Below are positions 42,389 through 51,641 of a stretch of DNA of 56,637 bases, one piece after another. A program made the translations under genes and the position numbers. How positions within the stretch are numbered: position 1 is the first letter of the stretch; each line of letters opens with the position of its first letter. The stretch is from Lachnospiraceae bacterium (lineage in GTDB: Bacteria; Bacillota_A; Clostridia; Lachnospirales; Lachnospiraceae), in NCBI GenBank assembly GCA_016291475.1, contig JAEEXJ010000005.1, positions 1 to 56,637 of the forward strand, given 5' to 3'. The notes beneath the pieces are model-generated. The model saw only the letters and a list, made by a program, of their open reading frames with translations, was not told the DNA's origin and searched no databases.

Positions 42389-43660
42389 GTGGACAAGAAA
42401 ATTTTTTCCGAAATGGAAGACAATTTAAAAAGTATTATTGAGGAGAGGGAGATTTCGTATAAAAAGATTTTTCTTTTCGGGCACTGCGCTGCTACTTTTG
42501 AATTGGTAGATCTGTTAGAAGAAAAAGGATTATCAGCCACTGCAATTCTTGACAACAGCTCTGAAAAGCAGGGATTGAAATATAAAAATGTTATTGTTGC
42601 ATTACCTGATTCCATACTTGATATGGCCGGAAAAGATCCCGAAAAAGACTCCATTGTTTTGATCACATCCAGGTTTTATGCTTCCATGCAGAAGCAGTTA
42701 CGTGAACTGGGATACAATGGTCCTATCAGAAAACTAATCGAATACAACACCTACGCTGATTATTCTTTATCAGAAGAAACTATTAAGAGAATGTCGGCAA
42801 GGGAGAAACATGGAGAGGATCTAATCGCTGAGTTGCATCAGAAACACGGATCTATCTTTAAAGTATTCTGCCCTTTTAATGCACTAGGTGATATTTACAT
42901 AATGATGTCTTATTGGAACTCTTTTGCAAAGATGCGTGGAATAGATAATCCTGTGTTCTGTGTTTCGGGAAGAGTTCTTTCGGATATTATACATATGTTT
43001 GGAAATTATCCGGTTGAGGTTTATGAGCAGAAGGAACTTGATGCTATGATCCAAGCTGCTATATATACTCAGGACAAGGATTCATACATAGCTCATCAGG
43101 ACAGACCTTATGTGATTAATCTTCATAGGGCTTTATATATTAAGAAGATACCGCTTGAGAAGATTTACTGTTGCGGTGTTTTCGGGCTTCCCGCAGATAC
43201 AGTCCCGGATTTGCCTCAATATGGCAGGAACGAGTATAAGGATTTAGATCGTATCGTAGATGGAAAGTCGGTTGTTTTATCACCTTATGCAAAATCTGTT
43301 CCTGCTATAGATCCTGCTATATGGACAGATGCGGTTAAGTATTATACCGGGAACGGATACAAATGTTTCACGAATGTCGTCGGAGATGAAGTGCCGCTTC
43401 TGGACACCGAGGCTCTTGATGTTCCTCTTCCGGAGATGATTTCCGTACTGGAGAAAGCCGGGACGTTTGTTGGAATACGAAGCGGATTATGTGATGTGGT
43501 AAGAACTGCGAATTGTAAAAAGATTGCGTTATATCCTGATTACAATTATTGTGATACCAAATGGAAGGCAATAGATATATATTCAATTGAAGGCTTCGAT
43601 AATATTGCGTTGGAGAATGGTGATACATGGGAATCGATAATGAAAAAAATAAATCAGTAA
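42389..43660 (+). CDS. GT9-like glycosyltransferase with N-terminal Rossmann-like domain
   Basis: 423 residues from GTG 42389. Same architecture as 35143-36426: an N-terminal domain (KIFLFGHCAATFELVDLLEE, ILDNSSEKQG) followed by a GT-B-like part with CPFNALGDIYIMMSYWNSF, VVLSPYAKSVPAID and FVGIRSGLCDVVRT. Codon use is host-like here, unlike its paralogue, so the two copies have different histories. Predicted glycosyltransferase of the surface glycan; specificity unknown. Confidence 0.75.
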   Translation: MDKKIFSEMEDNLKSIIEEREISYKKIFLFGHCAATFELVDLLEEKGLSATAILDNSSEKQGLKYKNVIVALPDSILDMAGKDPEKDSIVLITSRFYASMQKQLRELGYNGPIRKLIEYNTYADYSLSEETIKRMSAREKHGEDLIAELHQKHGSIFKVFCPFNALGDIYIMMSYWNSFAKMRGIDNPVFCVSGRVLSDIIHMFGNYPVEVYEQKELDAMIQAAIYTQDKDSYIAHQDRPYVINLHRALYIKKIPLEKIYCCGVFGLPADTVPDLPQYGRNEYKDLDRIVDGKSVVLSPYAKSVPAIDPAIWTDAVKYYTGNGYKCFTNVVGDEVPLLDTEALDVPLPEMISVLEKAGTFVGIRSGLCDVVRTANCKKIALYPDYNYCDTKWKAIDIYSIEGFDNIALENGDTWESIMKKINQ

Positions 43661-44013
43661 TGTCCACACTTCCTAAAACCTGGATTCTTGATCTTGATGG
43701 TACACTACTGAAACATAACGGATACAAAATAGATGGGAAGGATTCTCTTCTGCCCGGAGCAAAAGAATATGTCGATTCCATTCCTGATGAAGACAGAATT
43801 GTTATTCTCACCTCCAGAACCGATGAATATAAGGAGATGACTCTGGATTATCTTGCAGAGGTGGGGATCAGATATGACGATATAATATTCAATATCCCAT
43901 ATGGTGAGAGAATAGTGGTAAATGACAGAAAACCTTCGGGACTGGACATGGCAGTGGCTTTTAATTTGGACAGAGATAACTTTTCGGTTCCGAAGATCAT
44001 CAGAGAATTATAA
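43627..44013 (+). CDS. HAD-superfamily phosphatase-like protein
   Basis: 128 residues. WILDLDGTLLKHNGYKIDGK has the catalytic DxDGT motif, VILTSRTDEYK the motif II Ser/Thr-Arg region and RIVVNDRKPSG the motif IV region. The short length resembles capsule-locus phosphatases that act on sugar phosphates. ATG 43627 (GGAGA upstream) overlaps the previous gene by 34 bp; ATG 43660 at the TAATG junction is possible. Confidence 0.8.
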   Translation: MGIDNEKNKSVMSTLPKTWILDLDGTLLKHNGYKIDGKDSLLPGAKEYVDSIPDEDRIVILTSRTDEYKEMTLDYLAEVGIRYDDIIFNIPYGERIVVNDRKPSGLDMAVAFNLDRDNFSVPKIIREL

Positions 44014-44045
44014 GTCGTTCGTCTTTGCAGGAGTGGAAATTTTTT

Positions 44046-45017
44046 ATGGATTATGAAGAGTATCTAAAATGGTTGGAGTTTATATCCGAGCAATATAACA
44101 TAGGTAAGAATATATACAATGTATGTGTCAATGTTTTGAAGGAGTCTCCCGGTGCGGAACTGATAGTATCACCGGCAAATCTGGGGGATACTGTTTTTAT
44201 ATCCACTTTGGCAAAGGCATATAAAAAAGAACATAATATAAACTGTCTTCTTATAGCGGCGAAGCAATGACAAGCTGAGGCGGCCGAATGGTTCGAAGGT
44301 GTTGATGGCGTGATGGGGTTTACGGACAAGGAAATGCTGAGCCTCAGATATTATTTTATTATCAGCAGAAAGTTCTATGAAAACGGGATACGTTTCGGAC
44401 ATATTCCTTGTTTTATAGATTGGAAGTATCCGAACGCATTTATGCATATTGATCCGGGTTTTTCGGGCCTTTCGTTAATGGAAGTTTGGAAACAGAGGGT
44501 TTTGGATATACACGGAGATCCTGAACTAGGCGGAATTATCATTCCCGAGGATATAGACATAAACGTCAATGCAGAGAAGTATTGTAATTCAGTTTTGATC
44601 GCACCGGCAGCCTTTACGAATAAGGGTATACCCGAAACGTTTTGGAAGAAATTATCTGCCAAGCTAAAGGAAAACGGTCTTGAGGTGTACTGTAACTCCG
44701 GTGGTTTATATTACGATCAGATTATTGAAGGAACTAAGGAGTGCCTGCTCAGTACAAAAGAGCTAATTGTAAATGCGCCTCTTTTCAAGCACGTTATCGC
44801 TGTCCGAAGCGGATTTGCCGATCTTGTATGTAAAACTTCCGCCAAGCTTACCGTTCTGCATCTGAGTGATGATCATAAAACTCCTCTGAGTGTCGAATAT
44901 GGTTCACGGTCTGATGATGTTAGAGATCTAGGCCGAATGGATGATATATATCCATATGTGTATCGCCAGGAAAGAGAAGACGAATTGATAGATTTAATCA
45001 TTAATGAAATAAGGTAA
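44046..45017 (+). pseudogene. GT9-like glycosyltransferase interrupted by an in-frame TGA
   Basis: Both halves lie in one frame: codons 1-74 end at TGA 44268-44270, and the frame then stays open to the TAA at 45015-45017, which would give about 323 residues in total. The first half has the GT9-like SPANLGDTVFISTLAKAY, the second EAAEWFEGVDGVMGF, ILIAPAA-like strands and IAVRSGFADLVCKTSAK, matching the two paralogues upstream. TGG to TGA is a one-base change. No sign of selenocysteine use (no SelB-type hairpin or catalytic site). A dead gene, a polymorphism or readthrough are all possible. Without this view it would appear as an 81- and a 235-residue gene. Confidence 0.75.
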
Positions 45018-45021
45018 CAAC

Positions 45022-45420
45022 ATGTCCACATTTAATTCAGTAGAAGAAGCTAAAGAATATTTCAAAAACGACAAATTTGCATATAACAGCGGAATGGTAT
45101 TGGAGGATCTCGGAGAGGATTTCTCACTTTGTTCCATGGATCTGGATGACAGACATCTGAACGCTAACGGCGGTATCATGGGTGGTGTAATGTTTACCCT
45201 GGCAGACCTTGCATTTGCTGCTCTTTCCAACAATATCCACAGACCGACCGTTGCACAGCAGGTAAGTATCAATTATTTGGCGGCTCCCAAGGGGAAAAAA
45301 CTGATCGCAAGGGCAGAACTTCTCAAAAGCGGTCGTTCAAGTACGATAATTCAGGTTAAGATCACCGATGAAACGGGCCGAGATATCGCTCTTTTTACGG
45401 GAACGGGCTTTAAATTATAA
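45022..45420 (+). CDS. PaaI-type hotdog thioesterase
   Basis: 132 residues, one hotdog fold: HLNANGGIMGGVMFTLADLA is the active-site helix with the NGG/HGG-type motif, followed by NYLAAPKGKKLIARAELLKS. Hydrolyses acyl-CoA thioesters; substrate unknown. Follows the interrupted glycosyltransferase by 4 bp and ends in a terminator, closing the cluster. Confidence 0.88.
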   Translation: MSTFNSVEEAKEYFKNDKFAYNSGMVLEDLGEDFSLCSMDLDDRHLNANGGIMGGVMFTLADLAFAALSNNIHRPTVAQQVSINYLAAPKGKKLIARAELLKSGRSSTIIQVKITDETGRDIALFTGTGFKL

Positions 45421-45445
45421 AGATTTCTATCCAAAATATCTGGAT

Positions 45446-45500
45446 TTCCGACATATCCGGGAGGCAATATCCCTGATTTGTCGGAATTTTTTATTATTTT
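45446..45500 (+). terminator. Intrinsic terminator closing the glycan cluster
   Basis: TTCCGACA (45446-45453) / TGTCGGAA (45479-45486) with inner pairing CGGGA/TCCCT, then TTTTTTATTATTTT. Confidence 0.85.
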
Positions 45501-45602
45501 GTGACCTGATATAAATACCATCCGTCTTTCATGGTGAAGGGCAATAAATCACCGCATAAAGCGGAAGATTACTCGAAAATAATGAAAGAAGGTAAATATA
45601 TT

Positions 45603-46916
45603 ATGAAAAAGCAGATCGTAGCCGGATTACTTGCAGCGTCAATGATGGCCGGATGCGGAGCAGCATCAAATGTGGGAGGCGGACAGACGAATCCCGGCCC
45701 CTCGAGAAGCACAGGCACCAGAAATGTTACAGCTGACGCACCCGCGATCGAAATTGAAACCGCAGAAATGGGGAATGAGCAGATTGCTTCCATGTCAGCA
45801 TCGTCATTGGAACTTCTTCAAAAGATCGCAGAGGCGGAAGGTGCAGGTTCGAATGTTCTTATATCCCCGACCTCTATGATGATGGCCTTCGGAATGCTTG
45901 AAAACGGAGCAAATGGGGAAACTCTTTCTCAGATAGAGAACGTATTCGGAAAGATACCGGTCTCTGAAATGAATCCTATCATGTATTCAATGGCACAGCG
46001 CCTTAACGGTTCGGATAACGTAAAGTGGAATGTTGCAAATTCAATCTGGTTTAAGGATGATGGCCTTGTTGAAGTAATCCCTGATTTTGCAACAGCCGTA
46101 AAGAATTATTATGGGGCGGATATCCTGATGGCTCCCTTTGATCAGACCACTCTTGATGACATCAACGGATGGGTGAATGATGAAACCTATGGGATGATCC
46201 CGGGTATTTTAGATGAGATTCCCGAAGATGCACGTATGTATCTGATCAACGCTATGGCGTTTGAAGGCGAGTGGATGAATGAGTATGAGGAGTCGGATAT
46301 TATAGAGGGTCAGTATTTTAGAAATTATGATAATTCGACCACTAAAGTAACTATGCTTTGCAGCAGGGAAAATAATTACTTCGAGATAGCCGGAGGTACC
46401 GGATTTATTCGTCCTTATAAAGGAGGAGAGTATTCCTTCGTGGGAATTCTTCCCGGAGAAGAAACCTCGGTAGAAGATTTTATTGCTGAGCTTGCAGCAA
46501 ACGGCGACCGGTTTGCGGAATCAATCAGAAATCCCAGGTACAGTTATGAAAATGTAATCGTAAAGATGCCTGAATTCGAAAGCGATTATTTTGTAGAAGC
46601 AAGCAGTGTCCTTCAGGATATGGGAATGGAACTTCCCTTTGATCCCTTTAACGCAGATCTTAAAGGAATGGTACGTTCGACAGAAATCACAGATTATAAC
46701 GCATATATCGGAAGAGTACTTCACAAGACTTATATCAAAGTCGACAGAGAAGGAACCAGAGCAGCAGCGGTAACTGCTATCGAAACACTGGATTGCGCAT
46801 GCGCGATCGAGCCTGAAGATATTGTATATGTGACCCTTGACCGTCCTTTCGTATACGGGATCGTTGATAATGCTACCGGACTTCCCGTATTTCTCGGAAC
46901 CGTGAATCAGCTTTAA
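45603..46916 (+). CDS. Serpin-family protease inhibitor, lipoprotein
   Basis: 437 residues from ATG 45603, chosen because it starts a lipoprotein signal peptide (MKKQIVAGLLAASMMAGC, lipobox MAGC, Cys 18); the frame is open upstream to 45531. After a short Gly/Pro/Ser linker the serpin fold is complete: NVLISPTSMMMAFGML, NSIWFKDDG and FLGTVNQL at the end. The reactive-centre hinge DREGTRAAAVTA (about 381-392) is of the inhibitory type, followed by a loop with two cysteines (LDCACA). It should trap proteases at the cell surface. The hinge Arg after EGT is unusual, since Thr or Glu is more common. Confidence 0.9.
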   Translation: MKKQIVAGLLAASMMAGCGAASNVGGGQTNPGPSRSTGTRNVTADAPAIEIETAEMGNEQIASMSASSLELLQKIAEAEGAGSNVLISPTSMMMAFGMLENGANGETLSQIENVFGKIPVSEMNPIMYSMAQRLNGSDNVKWNVANSIWFKDDGLVEVIPDFATAVKNYYGADILMAPFDQTTLDDINGWVNDETYGMIPGILDEIPEDARMYLINAMAFEGEWMNEYEESDIIEGQYFRNYDNSTTKVTMLCSRENNYFEIAGGTGFIRPYKGGEYSFVGILPGEETSVEDFIAELAANGDRFAESIRNPRYSYENVIVKMPEFESDYFVEASSVLQDMGMELPFDPFNADLKGMVRSTEITDYNAYIGRVLHKTYIKVDREGTRAAAVTAIETLDCACAIEPEDIVYVTLDRPFVYGIVDNATGLPVFLGTVNQL

Positions 46917-46928
46917 TACCTGCCCCTG

Positions 46929-46974
46929 CGGCGTCTGCGCTTAAACCCCTGAGCGCGGGCGCCGTTTTATTTTG
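46929..46974 (+). terminator. Intrinsic terminator after the serpin gene
   Basis: CGGCGTCTGCGCT / AGCGCGGGCGCCG stem of 13 bp with G-U pairs, followed by TTTTATTTTG. Confidence 0.9.
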
Positions 46975-47002
46975 TTGACACATTCCCTTTCCCTGTTAAA
47001 AT
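46975..47002 (+). promoter_or_regulatory. Strong promoter with very short leader
   Basis: TTGACA (46975-46980) and TAAAAT (46997-47002) with a 16-bp spacer and a TG extension (46994-46995). Transcription should start about 47009, only a few bases before the ATG at 47012. Confidence 0.75.
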
Positions 47003-47011
47003 ATCTTTGTT

Positions 47012-47824
47012 ATGAATAATACAAAAATATTTTTTTCGGATCTGGACGGAACACTTCTTACCAAAGAGAAGAAGATTTCGGATAAAACAAAAAAAGCACT
47101 TGATGAATTCGTTGCTGCGGGTAATCACTTTGCAATATGCACCGGAAGGGGATTGGACAATGTTTTGGATGTTGTCAGAGAACTTGATCTTGATTACCCC
47201 GGAATGTATCTTATCTGCTACAACGGAGCGCAGATATATGATAATGATGCAGGCAGGGATCTGTTCAGAATAGGGGTTCCTCTGGATCTGATTCCGGGTA
47301 TATTTGAAACGGCTTCCGAATACGGAGTACATGTTCATACCTATACTGCGGATTCTCTGATCTCGCCCGATAACGGTGAGGAGATGCAGTATTATAACAG
47401 GGTTATCAAGAGACCGGTTATAGTAACGGAGGACATAGTATCTGCTCTTCCTGAAGCACCGTGTAAGGTCATTGCAATAGAACTTCATGATCTTGAGAAA
47501 CTTGAACGTTTCAGAAAAGCGATAATGGATAAATATTCCGATATGGTTACCACGGTTTATTCCAATCCGAATTATCTTGAAGTGTTTATGAAAGAAGCCG
47601 GAAAGGGTTCTGCGGTTGTTCGACTGTCGGAGCATCTGGGCATTCCTATAGAGAATACGATAGCAGCGGGAGATGAGCAGAATGATATTTCAATGATCGA
47701 AGCTGCGGGTCTTGGCATAGCAATGATAAATGCAACGGATATTGTTAAAGAATCTGCCGATGTGATCACCGACCTGGATAATGATCATGACGGACTGGAA
47801 AAATTCCTGTCATCTGCAGTATGA
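47012..47824 (+). CDS. Cof-type HAD hydrolase
   Basis: 270 residues. FFSDLDGTLL (7-16) is the nucleophile motif, GNHFAICTGRGLDNV motif II, and AAGDEQNDISMIEAAG the motif IV acidic pair; the cap is of the Cof type. Dephosphorylates sugar phosphates or cofactors. The catalytic Asp lies at about residue 10, so the start cannot be much later, yet no ribosome site precedes the ATG; the transcript is probably leaderless. Confidence 0.9.
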   Translation: MNNTKIFFSDLDGTLLTKEKKISDKTKKALDEFVAAGNHFAICTGRGLDNVLDVVRELDLDYPGMYLICYNGAQIYDNDAGRDLFRIGVPLDLIPGIFETASEYGVHVHTYTADSLISPDNGEEMQYYNRVIKRPVIVTEDIVSALPEAPCKVIAIELHDLEKLERFRKAIMDKYSDMVTTVYSNPNYLEVFMKEAGKGSAVVRLSEHLGIPIENTIAAGDEQNDISMIEAAGLGIAMINATDIVKESADVITDLDNDHDGLEKFLSSAV

Positions 47825-47868
47825 CAGGAGGAAACGCTCTTGATCGAACTATGTAAGGAGACATTCAT

Positions 47869-48765
47869 ATGACCATATTACAGCTTAAATATGTTATTGC
47901 CATAGCGGAAGAGTGTTCCATGAGAAAGGCAGCTGACAGATTATATGTATCCCAGCCCAGTCTTTCCAATACCGTAAGAGATCTGGAAAGTGAGCTCGGA
48001 ATACAGATCTTTGAAAGAGTGCATAACGGTGTAGTAACCACATCCGCAGGCGCTTCCTTTATCGCATATGCGAGAAGTGCCGTTGAGCAGTTTGAGATAA
48101 TAGAGAAAAAATACAGTGACAGAGGAAAGGAAAAACCTACTTTTTCCGTATCTATGCAGCATTACACATTCGCGGTAAATGCATTCATCGAAACAGTCAA
48201 GGAATTTGACTGCGAAGAATTTCAGTACTCTATCAGGGAGACCCAGACCGGTGAGGTTATCGAGGATGTGAAAAATATGAAGAGCGAGATAGGTGTTATA
48301 GCGCTCAGTGATTTTAACAAAAATACCTTTAAGAAGATATTTGCGGATACATCTCTGGATTTTAAAGAATTATTTACAAGAAACAGTTTCGTGTATCTGA
48401 GAAAAGATCATCCACTGGCTAAGAAAAAAGAACTGTCGCTGGATGAACTGGCTGATTATCCTTGTATGGTATTTGATCAGGGGGATTACAATTCGTTTTA
48501 TTACAGGGAAGAGGCTCTTGCAACCTATGATTATAAAAAAGCGATCTGTACCAACGAGAGGGCGACTTCGATCGAATTGATGCTTGGTCTGAACGGATAC
48601 GCCGTAGGTGCGGCAATGCTCGGAGATAGCCTCAACGCGTCCGATATAACCGCAGTCAAACTCAAAGAGCAGGAACTTTTGACGTTCGGATATATCATCA
48701 GAAAAGGAAGTAAGATCAGTGACATGGGCAAAGCCTTTATCAAGAAATTAAAAGCCGTAAAATAA
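47869..48765 (+). CDS. LysR-family regulator, probably of methionine/sulfur genes
   Basis: 298 residues; HTH in residues 1-60 (MTILQLKYVIAIAEECS, SQPSLSNTVRDLE), effector domain about 90-295. Paralogue of the regulator at 1853-2761. AAGGAG lies upstream of the ATG. It directly precedes the MetQ gene, separated by a terminator and a TATAG-N7-CTATA site that fits a LysR operator, so it likely controls methionine uptake in response to a sulfur metabolite (as in MtaR/CmbR relatives; inferred). Confidence 0.88.
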   Translation: MTILQLKYVIAIAEECSMRKAADRLYVSQPSLSNTVRDLESELGIQIFERVHNGVVTTSAGASFIAYARSAVEQFEIIEKKYSDRGKEKPTFSVSMQHYTFAVNAFIETVKEFDCEEFQYSIRETQTGEVIEDVKNMKSEIGVIALSDFNKNTFKKIFADTSLDFKELFTRNSFVYLRKDHPLAKKKELSLDELADYPCMVFDQGDYNSFYYREEALATYDYKKAICTNERATSIELMLGLNGYAVGAAMLGDSLNASDITAVKLKEQELLTFGYIIRKGSKISDMGKAFIKKLKAVK

Positions 48766-48781
48766 ACTTACATAAACACGT

Positions 48782-48816
48782 AAAAAGAAAACCGCTTCCG
48801 CGGTTTTCTTTTTTTG
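48782..48816 (+). terminator. Intrinsic terminator after lysR
   Basis: AAAAAGAAAACCGC / GCGGTTTTCTTTTT with a TTCC loop (48782-48813); T-runs on both strands mean it could work in both directions. Confidence 0.92.
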
Positions 48817-48817
48817 A

Positions 48818-48834
48818 TATAGCCTATGACTATA
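48818..48834 (+). promoter_or_regulatory. Candidate LysR-binding site before metQ
   Basis: TATAG-N7-CTATA palindrome (TATAGCCTATGACTATA), containing the T-N11-A core of LysR sites, 112 bp upstream of metQ and just after the lysR terminator. Confidence 0.5.
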
Positions 48835-48946
48835 ACGTATGATAAATTTAGAGTATTTTACAGAAGGCTTCTCTTGAACGATAATCCATACATGACAAAT
48901 CAAAGAAAACAGATTTGCCGATCCAAAGTTCAGGAGGAGAAAAATT

Positions 48947-49870
48947 ATGAAAAAGAATTCAGTAAACAAAGCAGTAAGCACCATCGTAACAGCACTTCTT
49001 GCGGGAAGCCTTCTTGCAGGATGCGGAAACTCAGCAGCACAGCAGACACCTGCAGCATCATCCGAACCTGCAGAGACTGTTGCAGACGTTCAGGATACTC
49101 AGGAAGAGAATGCAGAAGGTGAAGAGGTTCAGGAGGTAAAGGGAACCATCACCGTAGCAGCAAGCCAGACTCCTCATTCGGAAATCCTTGCAGAAGCAGC
49201 TAAGATCCTTGCGGAAGAGGGATGGGATCTTCAGGTAACCGTATTTGATGATTATGTTCAGCCCAACAATGTAGTTGAAGCAGAGGAATTTGATGCTAAC
49301 TATTTCCAGCACATCCCTTATCTTGAGTCATTCAACGAGGAGCAGGGAACTCATCTTGTAAATGCGGGCGGAATCCACTACGAGCCCTTCGGAATCTATG
49401 CGGGAACCAAGACCGACCTTGCAGACATTGCGGACGGAGACGAGATTGCTGTTCCCAATGATACTACCAATGAGGCAAGAGCGCTTCTCTTACTTCAGGA
49501 TAACGGAATCCTTACTCTTAAGGAGGGCGCAGGTCTTACCGCAACAGTAAATGATATCGAGTCCTACAATGTTCAGGTAAAGATCATCGAGCTTGCGGCA
49601 GAAAGCGTTAAGGATGCCATTCCCGATGCTGCATTTGTAGTTCTCAACGGTAACTATGCACTTGAGGCAGGCCTTTCCGTAGGACAGGATGCGCTTGCAT
49701 ATGAATCAAATGACTCAACCGCAGCACAGACCTATGTTAACGTTATTGCTGTTAAAGAAGGACATGAGAATGATGAGGGAATCAAAGCACTCGTAGAAGT
49801 TCTTAAATCTGATGCGATCACTCAGTTCATCAACGACACTTACGACGGAGCAGTAGTTCCTTTTAACTAA
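48947..49870 (+). CDS. metQ: Methionine ABC transporter substrate-binding lipoprotein
   Basis: 307 residues. Signal peptide with lipobox LLAGC (Cys 26), an Ala/Glu-rich linker, then the NLPA fold: SQTPHSEILAEAAKILAEEG, FDANYFQHIPYLESFNEEQG and the NDTTNEARALLLLQ motif are diagnostic for MetQ. Captures methionine or related compounds for MetNI. AGGAGG precedes the ATG. Confidence 0.93.
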   Translation: MKKNSVNKAVSTIVTALLAGSLLAGCGNSAAQQTPAASSEPAETVADVQDTQEENAEGEEVQEVKGTITVAASQTPHSEILAEAAKILAEEGWDLQVTVFDDYVQPNNVVEAEEFDANYFQHIPYLESFNEEQGTHLVNAGGIHYEPFGIYAGTKTDLADIADGDEIAVPNDTTNEARALLLLQDNGILTLKEGAGLTATVNDIESYNVQVKIIELAAESVKDAIPDAAFVVLNGNYALEAGLSVGQDALAYESNDSTAAQTYVNVIAVKEGHENDEGIKALVEVLKSDAITQFINDTYDGAVVPFN

Positions 49871-49925
49871 GGATTTAACTTACATCAAATGAAGGGCATG
49901 ATACCGACCGGTTCAGGGATTAAGC

Positions 49926-50960
49926 ATGAGTAATATTATTGAGATCAGACAACTTCATAAATCATTTGTCTCTGAAAAAGGAGAGGTGGAGGCTCTTCGT
50001 GATGTGAGCCTTGAAATAGCGGAGAATGATATCTATGGGATCATAGGCCTTTCGGGGGCGGGCAAGTCCACCCTCGTAAGGTGTATGAACCTTCTGGAAA
50101 GACCGACATCCGGGGAAGTTATCGTAAACGGAAGATCATTGACGGAGTTAAACGACAGAGAACTTCGCATGGAGAGAAGAAAGATCGGAATGATATTCCA
50201 GCACTTCAATCTTCTCATGCAGAGAAACGTTGTCGATAACGTGGCATTTCCTCTTGAGATAGCGGGCAGGAAGAAAAAGGAAGCCAGAAAAAAAGCTCTT
50301 GAATACCTTGAAGCCGTGGGTTTGTCAGATAAAGCCACGGCTTATCCTTCTCAATTATCCGGTGGCCAAAAACAACGAGTGGCCATTGCCAGAGTTCTGG
50401 CATCAAAGCCGGAGATTTTATTATGTGACGAGGCAACAAGTGCACTCGACCCGCAGACTACCAAATCCATCCTTGCACTTTTGAAACAGATCAATGAAAA
50501 ATACGGTATTACGATCGTGGTCATAACTCACGAGATGAGTGTTATTCAGGAGATATGTAACCACGTGGCCGTGCTTGAGCATGGTGTTTTGGTGGAAAGC
50601 GGAAGTACCGAAGAAATATTCAGGTCACCCAAGACACCTGAAGCCAGAAAACTTGTCTTCAGCGGAAGTGAGCATATTTATGAAATGACTTCGGGACGGA
50701 TTGTCCGTATTAGTTTTAACGGTACAAATGCATATGAACCGACTCTGGGCAATATCATACTGGAGACGAAGACACCTGTTAATATCCTATACGCAAATAC
50801 AAGGACAGTTAACGGAAACGCTGAAGGCCAGATGTTTATCGGCCTTCCGACGAATGAAACAAAAGCCGAAAAGATAATAGAATATTTTAAAGTAAAAGGA
50901 TTGAATCCGGAGGAGGTGAGCGCGGATGCTTTCGCAGCAGGAAATATTGATGATAATTGA
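49926..50960 (+). CDS. metN: Methionine ABC transporter ATPase
   Basis: 344 residues. Walker A GLSGAGKST, signature LSGGQKQRVAIARVLA, Walker B ILLCDEATSALD and the C-terminal NIL domain (about 260-340) that in known MetN binds methionine and inhibits transport. Overlaps metI by 35 bp. Confidence 0.95.
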   Translation: MSNIIEIRQLHKSFVSEKGEVEALRDVSLEIAENDIYGIIGLSGAGKSTLVRCMNLLERPTSGEVIVNGRSLTELNDRELRMERRKIGMIFQHFNLLMQRNVVDNVAFPLEIAGRKKKEARKKALEYLEAVGLSDKATAYPSQLSGGQKQRVAIARVLASKPEILLCDEATSALDPQTTKSILALLKQINEKYGITIVVITHEMSVIQEICNHVAVLEHGVLVESGSTEEIFRSPKTPEARKLVFSGSEHIYEMTSGRIVRISFNGTNAYEPTLGNIILETKTPVNILYANTRTVNGNAEGQMFIGLPTNETKAEKIIEYFKVKGLNPEEVSADAFAAGNIDDN

Positions 50961-51585
50961 AGGTCTCAGAGACACTGTTATCATAGTCGGATTTTCAACT
51001 TTTTTCGGTTATCTCCTGGGACTGCCTCTGGGGATAATCCTTGCAGTGACTGATAAGGGAGGGATAAAGCCTAATATAGTTGTTTATAAGATCCTGGATC
51101 TTGTGACAAACATACTGAGAAGCTTTCCGTTCATTATCCTATTGGTTGTGCTGATACCTCTGACCAGAGCGATAGTCGGCAAGAGTTACGGAATAGGAGC
51201 TACGATAGTTCCCCTTGTATTTGCGGCAGCTCCGTTTATCGGGAGGATGGTTGAAAGCTCACTCAAGGAAGTTGATAAGGGAGTGGTTGAGGCGGCACAA
51301 AGTCTGGGAGCAGGAAATCTGACCATAGTGTTTAAGGTGCTTTTAGCCGAGGCAAGGACTTCCCTTTTGGTTGGAGCAACGATCGCTTTCGGAACGATAC
51401 TCGGATATTCCGCAATGGCCGGAGCTGTAGGCGGAGGAGGACTCGGCAGTATAGCGATAAGATACGGTTATAACAGATTTCAGCCTCAGATCCTTTGGCC
51501 TTCGGTTATTATACTGATACTTCTGGTACAGCTGTTCCAGATCCTCGGAATGAGAATATCGGGGAAACTGGACAGGAGAAAATAA
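50926..51585 (+). CDS. metI: Methionine ABC transporter permease
   Basis: 219 residues with five membrane segments and the EAA loop VVEAAQSLGAGNLTIVFKVL. Forms the channel with MetN and MetQ. The ATG at 50926 is preceded by GGAGGAGG; followed by a terminator. Confidence 0.94.
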   Translation: MLSQQEILMIIEGLRDTVIIVGFSTFFGYLLGLPLGIILAVTDKGGIKPNIVVYKILDLVTNILRSFPFIILLVVLIPLTRAIVGKSYGIGATIVPLVFAAAPFIGRMVESSLKEVDKGVVEAAQSLGAGNLTIVFKVLLAEARTSLLVGATIAFGTILGYSAMAGAVGGGGLGSIAIRYGYNRFQPQILWPSVIILILLVQLFQILGMRISGKLDRRK

Positions 51586-51641
51586 GAAAAAATGCGTTTC
51601 ATCCAAGTGCAAAAACGGTCTTAAACGCAGATGAATACTGA

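Noticed and set aside
44268..44270. Selenocysteine codon
   Set aside because: The family has no catalytic residue here and no SECIS-like hairpin follows; a nonsense change is simpler.
48816..48946. SAM (S-box) riboswitch before metQ
   Set aside because: No S-box core helices or terminator/antiterminator pair could be drawn in this 130-bp gap.
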